Part shown: positions 1 to 5,184 of the stretch, in pieces
How positions within the stretch are numbered: the first letter of the stretch is position 1
Layout of the letters: each line of letters opens with the position of its first letter
Source: Candidatus Zhuqueibacterota bacterium 4572_119
Lineage (GTDB): Bacteria; Zhuqueibacterota; Zhuqueibacteria; Thermofontimicrobiales; Thermofontimicrobiaceae
Direction of reading: 5' to 3'
Assembly (NCBI GenBank): GCA_002084535.1
Contig: NBLI01000253.1
Location: 1 to 5,184 of the forward strand
DNA: 5,184 nt
Notes under the pieces: generated by a model
Told to the model about the DNA's origin: nothing
The model's input: the letters and a program-made list of their open reading frames with translations, nothing else
Databases searched by the model: none
Position numbers and translations under genes: made by a program

Positions 1-292
1 GTTCAATTAAATCAAAACATTCCTTTTCAGTCAAAACCACCTTTTTTGTTACCAGTTCGTTTTTTGTCCAAACCGGATATTGCTTGAGCCAGTTTTCGGA
101 TTTATTGTCCACGTCATCAAAATAAGTGTAAAATAGAATCGAATTGTTCACTCGAATGTTAGTATATATTGTTTCTGCGGAGTAGTGATAATTTATGTAC
201 AAATTAATTTTTGAGGCATGTGTGAAGCAAGCGAAATTAAAAATTATAAAACCAAAAAAAGTCAGATAACAGAACAGCAAATATCTCTTCAT
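1..292 (-). CDS. Secreted protein of unknown function, 5' part only (gene continues beyond the left edge)
   Basis: The reading frame is open from an ATG at 292-290 to the window edge, giving 97 codons with no stop. I do not recognise the family. The N-terminus is a typical Sec signal peptide: MKR, then a hydrophobic stretch (LLFCYLTFFGFIIFNFACF), then a probable signal peptidase I site after THA at about residue 27. A cysteine sits at residue 22, but the residues before it (NFA) make a poor lipobox, so a lipoprotein is less likely. The visible mature part is rich in Tyr, Asn, Ile and Thr, with short alternating patterns that suggest beta structure, so export to the periplasm or cell surface is inferred. 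The start is supported by an AGGA Shine-Dalgarno at 303-300, seven bases upstream. It begins 25 bp after the TrmO-like remnant ends, so the two may be co-transcribed. Confidence 0.72.
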   Translation of the reverse strand, partial: MKRYLLFCYLTFFGFIIFNFACFTHASKINLYINYHYSAETIYTNIRVNNSILFYTYFDDVDNKSENWLKQYPVWTKNELVTKKVVLTEKECFDLIE

Positions 293-299
293 TTTATTT

Positions 300-303
300 T
301 CCT
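300..303 (-). promoter_or_regulatory. Ribosome binding site of the partial secreted protein
   Basis: On the minus strand AGGA lies seven bases before the ATG at 292-290, in the context AGCAGGA followed by an A/T-rich spacer. This fixes the start of the partial gene and supports it as a real gene despite its truncation by the window edge. It sits in the 25-bp gap after the TrmO-like remnant. Confidence 0.6.
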
Positions 304-317
304 GCTAAAATAAAATA

Positions 318-569
318 TCAGAAATAATCTTTCATTATTTCATGAACCCAATTGGGAACAATTGCTTTTTCAACTGTGTCATAACGCGGGTAATACGGTT
401 TTATATCAATCACCGGCGTGCCGTCAATCGCGTCTAATCCTTTTAAACCACTTTTAAACTGCTCATGAATCTTCACCTTTGATTGGACCACACCCCAGCC
501 CACATCAGTTTTATCTTTTATCGGAGATTCAACATACCCGATTGGTTTAAGAATTATTGTCTCATCCAT
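318..569 (-). pseudogene. TrmO/TsaA-type tRNA methyltransferase remnant with the catalytic core deleted in frame
   Basis: The 83-residue product keeps both ends of the TrmO (YaeB/UPF0066) fold. The N-terminus has LKPIGYVESPI, the usual first strand of the family. The C-terminus has DAIDGTPVIDIKPYYPRYD, close to the family signature DGTPVLDIKPY. Between them (residues 41-47, GLKGLDA) the usual middle of roughly 70 residues is missing, including the F-H-x segment and the R-x-P-x-RPNPIG motif that forms the SAM site. Family members use SAM to N6-methylate t6A37 in certain tRNAs (E. coli TrmO about 235 residues, short forms about 130-160). Without the core this product should be inactive. The frame is intact, so it could still be expressed. 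I chose ATG at 569-567, just before the family start. A TTG at 584-582 adds five residues, with an in-frame TAG directly upstream of it. Neither start has a convincing Shine-Dalgarno. The gene follows the radical SAM gene by 87 bp. Confidence 0.75.
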
Positions 570-656
570 TATAATCCAATTCAACTATTGGAAAGAAGCT
601 CAAAATCAGGCAACAGTTCATCAGCCCGTTTCTTTCAGTGCCTGTTAATGCTGAAG

Positions 657-2375
657 CTACTCGAATAAAATTGCCTTAATGATATTCATTATTTTAAATT
701 GGCTTTTCCAGATTGGCCATTTCAATTCTTCTTTTTCACAAATTGAAGAAATACTGTCCCGCTCCATCATTAACTTGAGGCTATTCAATTGACCGGTATA
801 ATCAATTGTAACTTGTTTATCAATGTCAGGACAAATTTCATCAATACGTTCTATAAGCTCCTTTGCCAGTTTAATCTTTGTACAGATAGATTCATAAGTC
901 TGAAAATCAATTAAGCCATGCTCATATTTTATCCGGGAAAGCTCCTCCCCTGCCTCATAGGTTGACTCAACAATTTGTTCGCGGGTTAGCCATTCTGTTT
1001 CATAACTCAGGAAATATTTCCAACTGGGTTTAAGCAGCGCGGTGCGAAAATCTTCCAGCTTTTTATAAAACAATTTGTAGCCAAATTTTTCAGGATTTTC
1101 AAACGCGATACTGCCCGGATCCAGAAATGGACTCAAAGGTGAAATAAAAGGAATCAGCTTTTTACCAAATTTGGAAAGCAGGTAATCGCTGTATTGAACT
1201 GTCTCCCTCACCGAATCCTGTGTCTGAAGCGGCAAGCCAATCATAAAGAATATATCAAATTTATTACAGCCTCTCTCCAAAGCCCATTTGATGTTCAATT
1301 CAATTTCTTCGTTGGTATAAAATTTTCCGCTTTTTTTTCTCACTGCCTGATCATGAGATTCCGGTGAAAATTCGATATTGAAATTTGGTACGGCGTCAGC
1401 CAGTTTATCATAAAATTCCTCATCCGCCGGGTTGAATATTTCAACAACCAGCTCATTTTTAAGATGTAATTGTTTCAGCCCTTTGAGGACTATATCGGCA
1501 TATTCTTCTCCAGGTTGGTTCAAATCCCCGATGATAAAAATAGGACCATTTGTGAAACGGCTGATTTGTTTTACATCATTCACAATCAATTCAGGATCAC
1601 GATAGGCAGTATTTGTCCGGGCACAATAATGCTTCATCGAATATTTTGAACCGCCGCAAATGATACAGTTCTGCGTGCACCCCCGGCAATTCATTACCGC
1701 GGTAATGGGATATTTCCACCAGTCGCGTATCGCGGTCATGCCTCTGGGATCAAGATTTTTCACTGCCAGCTTAAATAAATTCTGGTAATTGTTTGTAAGT
1801 GTATTCAGGCTGTCTGGAACATTCGTAATTGGATTGGATTGAATTTTCCCATGAGTATCCCTCCAACTCAGGTTTGGAATGGAGATACAATCTTTTTTCT
1901 TTTTAATACTTTTTATGAGTTGTAAAAGCGGCTCCTCAGTTGAATCCCCTTTTAATACATAATCTACCTGGGGATATTCGAGAAGCTGATCATGAAAATA
2001 GGTCGAAGAATATCCACCAAAAATAACCGGGATATCCGGATGATATTTTTTGCAAATTTTGGCGATCTCCAAACTTCCCTGAGCGTGGACAAGCCAATGA
2101 AGATCAATTCCAAACGCGGCGGGTTTCAGTTTGGCGATGAATTTCTCAACTTCAAATTTAGGATTTTCCAGCATGCGAAATGCCAGGTTAATAATTCTCA
2201 CCCTAATGTTGTTATTTTCCAGATGCTCAGCAATTGAAGAAAATCCGATCGGGTACATTTCAAAAATAGGTGTTGAAGGAATCACATCGCTGATTGGTCC
2301 CAACAGCGTGGGATGAGTTCTGAAATCATAAAGCGCGGGAGCGTGCAGCAAAATCAAATCTGGTTTTTTAAACAT
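657..2375 (-). CDS. B12-binding domain/radical SAM domain protein, Ta0216-like family
   Basis: This 572-residue protein is complete. Residues 1 to about 200 look like a cobalamin-binding Rossmann domain: first strand DLILLHAP, then AAFGIDLHW (87-94), IPVIFGGYSST (115-125) and VDYVLKGDSTEEPL (137-150), the last matching the usual vDyvvrGEgE pattern. The classical DxHxxG lower-ligand motif is not present after the first strand, so any cobalamin would be bound without a His ligand. The radical SAM cluster motif is C233-x3-C237-x2-C240, preceded by an extra C230 (CRGC). Later barrel features are IEFSPES (334-340) and FFMIGLP (376-382). The C-terminal third (SPFLDPGS at 415-422, SWKYFLSYET at 451-460, then STYEAGEEL) resembles, from memory, the family TIGR04190. 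Members should cleave SAM reductively with a 4Fe-4S cluster in the cytoplasm, but no substrate is known to me. Start is ATG; the upstream GAAAG is only a weak Shine-Dalgarno. Stop is TAG. A promoter in the repeat-rich gap upstream is likely. Confidence 0.9.
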   Translation of the reverse strand: MFKKPDLILLHAPALYDFRTHPTLLGPISDVIPSTPIFEMYPIGFSSIAEHLENNNIRVRIINLAFRMLENPKFEVEKFIAKLKPAAFGIDLHWLVHAQGSLEIAKICKKYHPDIPVIFGGYSSTYFHDQLLEYPQVDYVLKGDSTEEPLLQLIKSIKKKKDCISIPNLSWRDTHGKIQSNPITNVPDSLNTLTNNYQNLFKLAVKNLDPRGMTAIRDWWKYPITAVMNCRGCTQNCIICGGSKYSMKHYCARTNTAYRDPELIVNDVKQISRFTNGPIFIIGDLNQPGEEYADIVLKGLKQLHLKNELVVEIFNPADEEFYDKLADAVPNFNIEFSPESHDQAVRKKSGKFYTNEEIELNIKWALERGCNKFDIFFMIGLPLQTQDSVRETVQYSDYLLSKFGKKLIPFISPLSPFLDPGSIAFENPEKFGYKLFYKKLEDFRTALLKPSWKYFLSYETEWLTREQIVESTYEAGEELSRIKYEHGLIDFQTYESICTKIKLAKELIERIDEICPDIDKQVTIDYTGQLNSLKLMMERDSISSICEKEELKWPIWKSQFKIMNIIKAILFE

Positions 2376-2426
2376 AATGACTTTCGTTTTCTAATTATTG
2401 TTCTGGAGTATTTTTCTTTTTAGTTC

Positions 2427-2482
2427 TTATCCCGAATTATTCATCATATTTTTAAAAGCAGCGGGATAACCTGAATTATTCA
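2427..2482. repeat. Paired TGAATAATTC direct repeats with an inverted repeat, upstream of the radical SAM gene
   Basis: GAATTATTCA occurs on the plus strand at 2434-2443 and again at 2473-2482, 39 bases apart. On the minus strand these read TGAATAATTCGGG and TGAATAATTCAGG. In addition TTATCCCG (2427-2434) and CGGGATAA (2462-2469) form an 8-bp inverted repeat. The block lies about 50 to 110 bases upstream of the radical SAM start, where operators or a promoter would be expected. It could equally be a fragment of a dispersed intergenic repeat; the window alone cannot distinguish these. Confidence 0.5.
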
Positions 2483-2611
2483 CACATTAAGGAATAAAAC
2501 GCAAAAACAGAGTTTCGAACATCAATCAGATTTAACAAATTGATATTAATAAGATTATACCACTTTTAATGTAACCGATCACAGGGGAGACCATTAAATG
2601 AAAATGAAATT

Positions 2612-2735
2612 GGACAGGATCACAGGATTCTCAAGATTAACTGGATTTAAGATTGATTCTGCAAGTTATTCAAATTTTGTAATTATGTTACTCAATTTAA
2701 TCCTGTAAATCCAGAATATCCTGTTATCCCCGATA
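2612..2735. repeat. Long imperfect palindrome made of ACAGGATT-like units
   Basis: The left arm (about 2612-2656) contains a string of GGATT/AGATT units (ACAGGATC, ACAGGATT, AAGATT, CTGGATTT, AAGATTGATT) spaced about 7 to 11 bases apart. The right arm (about 2692-2735) holds the same units inverted (AATCCTGT, AATCCAG, ATCCTGTTATCC). Aligned as inverted repeats, the arms match over roughly 38 bases with several mismatches and gaps, around a centre of about 35 bases. From memory, intergenic strings of ACAGGATT-type units recur in many copies in several bacterial lineages, so this is probably one copy of a dispersed genomic repeat. Copy number cannot be seen here. Confidence 0.6.
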
Positions 2736-2749
2736 AAAAGAATCGGGAT
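2726..2749. repeat. Short hairpin at the edge of the palindrome
   Basis: ATCCC-C-GAT (2726-2734, one bulged C) pairs with ATCGGGAT (2742-2749) around a 7-base A-rich loop. Read on the minus strand it starts 37 bases after the stop of the small gene, so it could end that transcript. It has no following U-run, so a classical rho-independent terminator is not supported. It may instead be the tail of the dispersed repeat beside it. Confidence 0.4.
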
Positions 2750-2785
2750 CTACGACCTGTCAATAGCTATATTTTTTCATACCGG

Positions 2786-3031
2786 TCATTTTAAATTTGT
2801 GAATTCTTGTTCATCTTCTTCATTCTTTTTATTAAGCTGGAGTAGCCGCTCATCAATCAGTTTCCTGATCTGCAAGTTTAATTTATTTTCCAGTCGTAAC
2901 CTGTCCAATTCCAGCATAAGCTCTTTTTTAATGGGAATATTTTTAAATTCGTTATTTGTTTCCAGTAAATCAGCCATCAGGTTAGCACAGGGTTTTTTAA
3001 AATTTGATGCTCGTCTGCGAAGTCTTGCCAT
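2786..3031 (-). CDS. Small charged protein of 81 residues, possibly ribbon-helix-helix-like
   Basis: I do not recognise a named family. The start is well supported: ATG with GGAG seven bases upstream (3042-3039), and a promoter-like sequence just before it. The N-terminus is very basic (MARLRRRASNFKKP). Residues about 31 to 68 run IPIKKELMLELDRLRLENKLNLQIRKLIDERLLQL, with a short strand-like start, two amphipathic helices and a break at NKLN. That pattern resembles the ribbon-helix-helix fold of small DNA-binding regulators, but no diagnostic residue proves it, and a simple helical hairpin or coiled coil is also possible. The tail (NKKNEEDEQEF) is acidic. No signal peptide or membrane segment is visible, so it is probably cytoplasmic. 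It stands alone, with gaps of more than 400 bp on both sides, and paired direct repeats flank its promoter, which would suit self-regulation. No toxin-like partner is adjacent. Confidence 0.75.
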   Translation of the reverse strand: MARLRRRASNFKKPCANLMADLLETNNEFKNIPIKKELMLELDRLRLENKLNLQIRKLIDERLLQLNKKNEEDEQEFTNLK

Positions 3032-3038
3032 TTAAAAT

Positions 3039-3042
3039 CTCC
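3039..3042 (-). promoter_or_regulatory. Ribosome binding site of the 81-residue protein
   Basis: GGAG on the minus strand, in the context CCCGGAGA, lies seven bases before the ATG at 3031-3029. It is the best Shine-Dalgarno in the window and is the main reason to accept the small frame as a real gene, rather than the overlapping plus-strand frame at 2799-3035. Confidence 0.7.
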
Positions 3043-3051
3043 GGGAGTTAA

Positions 3052-3099
3052 TTTTGTTAAATTCAGATTTAGAATATAGACATTTTTTTGTTAAATTCA
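3052..3099. repeat. Perfect 14-bp direct repeats flanking the -10 of the small gene
   Basis: TTTTGTTAAATTCA occurs at 3052-3065 and at 3086-3099, 34 bases apart start to start (about three helical turns). On the minus strand it reads TGAATTTAACAAAA. The upstream copy overlaps the proposed -35 hexamer, and the downstream copy starts at about the expected transcription start. This placement suits a pair of operator sites. The A/T-rich base composition makes chance similarity easier, but a 14-base perfect match at this spacing is unlikely to be accidental. Confidence 0.55.
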
Positions 3100-3100
3100 A
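3073..3100 (-). promoter_or_regulatory. Sigma-70-like promoter for the 81-residue protein
   Basis: On the minus strand TTGAAT (3100-3095) and TATATT (3078-3073) are separated by 16 bases; TATTCT with an 18-base spacer is an alternative. Both hexamers are close to the housekeeping consensus. The expected start of transcription is near 3066, giving a leader of about 35 bases with the Shine-Dalgarno inside it. The call rests on pattern only, in A/T-rich DNA. Confidence 0.4.
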
Positions 3101-3151
3101 TCTATTTTTTTATTCCTGTGTAATACCTCACTTACCGGTGGTGGGCAGAGT

Positions 3152-3249
3152 TGTCGTACACTTCAAAAAAGTAGATAATGCATCACTTAACAAATATATT
3201 TATTGAAGCTATGAACATGACTAATTATTACAATTTCAAGTGTGCGACA
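3152..3249. repeat. 98-bp segment bounded by 16-bp imperfect inverted repeats
   Basis: TGTCGTACACTTCAAA (3152-3167) is matched in reverse complement by 3234-3249 (TGTCGCACACTTGAAA), 14 of 16 positions. In RNA from the plus strand the first mismatch becomes a G-U pair, so 12 consecutive pairs would form, then one mismatch and three more pairs, closing a loop of 66 bases. The inside is A/T-rich and encodes nothing evident. Such a segment could be a miniature mobile element, the joined ends of a deleted insertion sequence, or a structured RNA. I see no clear target-site duplication directly outside the repeats. Confidence 0.45.
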
Positions 3250-3495
3250 TCTTGAATACTCCCATAACTGGTGTTATACATTCCTGTTGTTATTTCCGCG
3301 CAATCAATTTTCAGCAATCAGGAAGAGGCAGTAAAGAGTTGTTGAAAAATACTAAACCGGTTAAATATCTTACTCATTTTAATTACCGATTGCAGCAAAT
3401 CACCACAATAAATGTTGATAACGCGGGAAAGATAAAAAAAATGGATTAATAGCAATAAATATATCGCCTTATCCAAAATAGGTGGGATTAAATTT

Positions 3496-5184
3496 TTAAC
3501 CGGCAGAATCCTCGATTAAAGCCACATTAGGCATTGTCAGCATATCACCGGCTTTCAAATTCTGCAAATCAATTTTTGGATTATACTTAAGGACTAACCA
3601 ACAGGGAACATTGTAAACGTCATTACAAAGATACCAGATATTTTCGCCTTGTTCAATTTTATGGATAATAATATTATCGATTTTGTAGGTTGAAAAAAAA
3701 TCTTCTTCAATCGCCCGGTGAAATTCCATTCTTTTCTTTGTAAACTCTTCATAGCTGACACGGCTATACTGAACCTTTATTTCCTGATTTATCCGTATAT
3801 GTTCTCCAAAATTAAATTTGTTCAACTGCCGCAATTGTTGGGTAGGAATATTTAGCCAATCCGCGTAATGCCCCAATGTCTCATCATACTGAACATTGAT
3901 TGTTCCGTAGATGGAAGTGCTGCTTTTTTTCTTCTCTGGTATTTTTTCAACTTTTTCTTTAACGCCCGGATCTGGTGTATTCTCAGAAAAATATTGATTT
4001 TCGAAGGTGCTATAAGCATCATCCCTGTCTGCAGCCAACATGGTAAAATCTTCTACACTTGTTTCAGTTGTGTTCTGGCTGCTTACCGCAGGGGACTCAT
4101 TTACTGGATTTGCGCTGGTCTCCAACTTTCTGACTTTTCTTTCTGTTCTTTTTTCATTATCCGCCACAAGTACATTTTCCGGTCGAATTTTCAGTACCTG
4201 TCCAACATAAATCTGATGGGGATTAATGATGTCGTTTAATTCGATTAATTCCTTTATTGATGTTTTATAAAGACGCGCGATCTCTTCGAGATTATCTCCC
4301 CTTTCAACCTGGTACCAGTCTGTGGCGATTTGTTTTTTGAATTTCTCATTTTTTGGTATCCGCGCATAAACCTTATCCGGATCAAAACCTTCGCGTACAG
4401 GCAGCTTCAGTATAAATCCTTTCGGTAGTCTTCTTTTTGAATTTAGCACACTTCTCCGCAATGATGGATTATACTCCTTTATTTCAGCTATTGAAATATC
4501 AAGCCGTTTTGCCAGTGTTGATAACCTGACATAATTTGGCAATTTAAAAACCGTATATTTCAAAGGCTCTTCAAATTCAATCTCACCAAAATAAACCCTG
4601 TAATTTTTTGATACTTCCAGCGCGGCGATAAATTCCGCGTAAAAATTCCGTGACGCGAATTTAAAAGAACGGCTTTCATATTTTTCAATAATTTCCCCCA
4701 AATCTTTGGTGTTATGCTTTATTACTGCTCTTTGCATTCCATGAACGCCATGATTATACGCGGTAATCGCCAAAGGCCAAACGCCAAGCTTTTCGTAGTT
4801 TTCTTTCAACAATTTTGCTGCTGCTTCGGTGGATTTAATCGGATCAAATCTCTCATCAACAGTATAATTAATTTTTAAGTAACGACGACCAGTTCGGCGT
4901 GTGAACTGCCACATACCGGCAGCGCCAACTTTTGAATAGGCTTTATAATTAAACAAAGATTCTACGTAGGGTAAAGCGAGTAATTCCAGTGGCAGATTAT
5001 ATTTATTAAAATACTTTTCCATGTGTAAGGTATATAGACCGGAGCGGGCTAATCCCTCCCGAAAATAATTCCTCAATCCCTGCTGACCTCGAATATTTTT
5101 GGCGGCTTGCCGGAAAGTTTGACTTGTAGGGTTATGTTTGAACAAATTATAAATATATCGCTGACGGGGAGCAAGAGTCTCCAG
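3496..5184 (-). CDS. MltD-type membrane-bound/periplasmic lytic transglycosylase with LysM repeats (5' end beyond the window)
   Basis: The frame is open to the right edge (562 residues visible). A TTG at 5145-5143 is not the likely start, because the in-frame sequence before it (RQRYIYN) continues the family's N-terminal region, so the signal peptide must lie outside. Numbering from that TTG, the SLT/GH23 catalytic domain spans about 25-185: catalytic E62 in LPYVESLFN, GAAGMWQF (74-81), TGRRY and AYNHG (129-133). It cleaves the MurNAc-GlcNAc bond of peptidoglycan to form 1,6-anhydroMurNAc. Four LysM-like modules follow: a degenerate one (197-249), a canonical one (277-320, YQVERGDNLEEIARLY), a polar linker rich in Glu, Lys, Ser and Thr (321-410), then 413-460 and 493-541. 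The last has IEQGENIWYLCNDVYNVPCW with two cysteines eight residues apart. These modules bind glycan. It should act in the periplasm on wall turnover. Stop is TAA; no terminator is evident, and the next gene is 464 bp away. Confidence 0.9.
   Translation of the reverse strand: METLAPRQRYIYNLFKHNPTSQTFRQAAKNIRGQQGLRNYFREGLARSGLYTLHMEKYFNKYNLPLELLALPYVESLFNYKAYSKVGAAGMWQFTRRTGRRYLKINYTVDERFDPIKSTEAAAKLLKENYEKLGVWPLAITAYNHGVHGMQRAVIKHNTKDLGEIIEKYESRSFKFASRNFYAEFIAALEVSKNYRVYFGEIEFEEPLKYTVFKLPNYVRLSTLAKRLDISIAEIKEYNPSLRRSVLNSKRRLPKGFILKLPVREGFDPDKVYARIPKNEKFKKQIATDWYQVERGDNLEEIARLYKTSIKELIELNDIINPHQIYVGQVLKIRPENVLVADNEKRTERKVRKLETSANPVNESPAVSSQNTTETSVEDFTMLAADRDDAYSTFENQYFSENTPDPGVKEKVEKIPEKKKSSTSIYGTINVQYDETLGHYADWLNIPTQQLRQLNKFNFGEHIRINQEIKVQYSRVSYEEFTKKRMEFHRAIEEDFFSTYKIDNIIIHKIEQGENIWYLCNDVYNVPCWLVLKYNPKIDLQNLKAGDMLTMPNVALIEDSAG

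Larger units (their letters stand above)
2376..2785. other. Intergenic region of 410 bp with repeats, no gene seen
   Basis: This gap lies between two genes of the same direction and must contain the 3' flank of the small gene and the 5' flank of the radical SAM gene. Going from the radical SAM side it holds two TGAATAATTC repeats with an associated inverted repeat (2427-2482), an A/T-rich stretch without recognisable features (about 2483-2597), a long imperfect palindrome (2612-2735) and a small hairpin (2726-2749). A 36-codon plus-strand frame at 2598-2708 is built largely from the palindrome and is not called. Confidence 0.6.
3032..3495. other. Intergenic region of 464 bp with promoter, direct repeats and an inverted-repeat segment, no gene called
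   Basis: The part nearest the small gene (3032-3100) carries its Shine-Dalgarno, promoter-like hexamers and paired 14-bp repeats. Next comes a segment bounded by inverted repeats (3152-3249). The rest (3250-3495) shows only an AACCGGTT palindrome at 3355-3362 and no clear terminator for the MltD-like gene, which ends at 3496. A plus-strand frame of 69 codons at 3240-3449 starts with GTG and lacks a ribosome binding site, so I do not call it. Confidence 0.6.

Noticed and set aside
607..644. CAGGCA/TGCCTG inverted repeat after the radical SAM gene as a terminator
   Set aside because: The stem is only six pairs with a 26-base loop, and the following bases are not a real U-run, so it is too weak to call.
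483..668. Plus-strand open frame over the start of the TrmO remnant and the end of the radical SAM gene
   Set aside because: It is antisense to two recognisable protein sequences and lacks any family resemblance of its own.
1992..2316. Two overlapping plus-strand frames inside the radical SAM gene
   Set aside because: They are antisense to the conserved B12-binding domain and have no motifs.
2598..2708. Plus-strand frame of 36 codons preceded by a GGGGAG that looks like a ribosome binding site
   Set aside because: Most of its codons come from the imperfect ACAGGATT palindrome, so the frame is probably an accident of the repeat. The upstream GGGGAG alone is not enough.
2786..3031. The small gene as the antitoxin of a toxin-antitoxin pair
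   Set aside because: A ribbon-helix-helix antitoxin would normally adjoin a toxin gene, but there are more than 400 bp without a gene on each side.
2799..3035. Plus-strand frame of 78 codons, rich in serine, opposite the 81-residue gene
   Set aside because: The minus-strand frame has GGAG at the right spacing and a promoter; this one has neither, and its serine-rich product is what the antisense of a Leu/Lys/Glu-rich helix gives.
3240..3449. Plus-strand open frame of 69 codons in the gap before the MltD-like gene
   Set aside because: It starts with GTG inside the right inverted repeat, has no Shine-Dalgarno, runs against all other genes and shows no recognisable motif. It could be real but the sequence does not support a call.
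3868..4239. Plus-strand frame of 123 codons with hydrophobic stretches
   Set aside because: It is antisense to the LysM and linker region of the MltD-like gene, whose protein pattern is clearly conserved.
1..5184. CRISPR array, tRNA or rRNA genes, insertion-sequence transposase
   Set aside because: No regularly spaced identical repeats, no cloverleaf-like sequence and no transposase motif were seen on reading both strands.

Overview
This AT-rich window reads entirely from the minus strand: every believable gene points leftward. In transcription order (right to left) they are: a lytic transglycosylase of the MltD type with LysM repeats, cut by the right edge; a small charged protein of 81 residues; a B12-binding/radical SAM protein of 572 residues; a short remnant of a TrmO/TsaA-type tRNA methyltransferase gene; and the first 97 codons of a secreted protein, cut by the left edge. 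I see no tRNA, rRNA, CRISPR array, transposase or phage gene.

The MltD-like enzyme implies a periplasm and peptidoglycan, so the host is probably a Gram-negative-type bacterium. Clear Shine-Dalgarno sites (GGAG before the 81-residue gene, AGGA before the secreted gene), low GC, and a radical SAM family known from anaerobic bacteria and archaea would fit an anaerobic, low-GC lineage such as the Calditrichota/Ignavibacteria-like groups or a deltaproteobacterium. The sequence does not settle this.

Layout: 1-292 holds a partial secreted protein. 318-569 is the TrmO-like remnant, which keeps both ends of the family but has lost the catalytic middle. 657-2375 is the radical SAM gene. 2376-2785 is a gene-free gap with two kinds of repeats: TGAATAATTC repeats near the radical SAM gene and a long imperfect palindrome of ACAGGATT-like units. 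2786-3031 is the small gene, with a promoter-like sequence and paired 14-bp direct repeats upstream. 3032-3495 is a second gap with a 98-bp segment bounded by inverted repeats. 3496-5184 is the MltD-like gene.

The genes do not form an obvious pathway. The closely spaced radical SAM, TrmO remnant and secreted gene (gaps of about 87 and 25 bp) may share a transcript. The two gaps of over 400 bp separate the small gene and the MltD-like gene from them. The points most worth a second look are the clean in-frame core deletion in the TrmO-like gene, the repeat-flanked promoter of the small, possibly DNA-binding protein, and the inverted-repeat segment in the second gap. I did not find evidence for a complete, previously undescribed multi-gene system.
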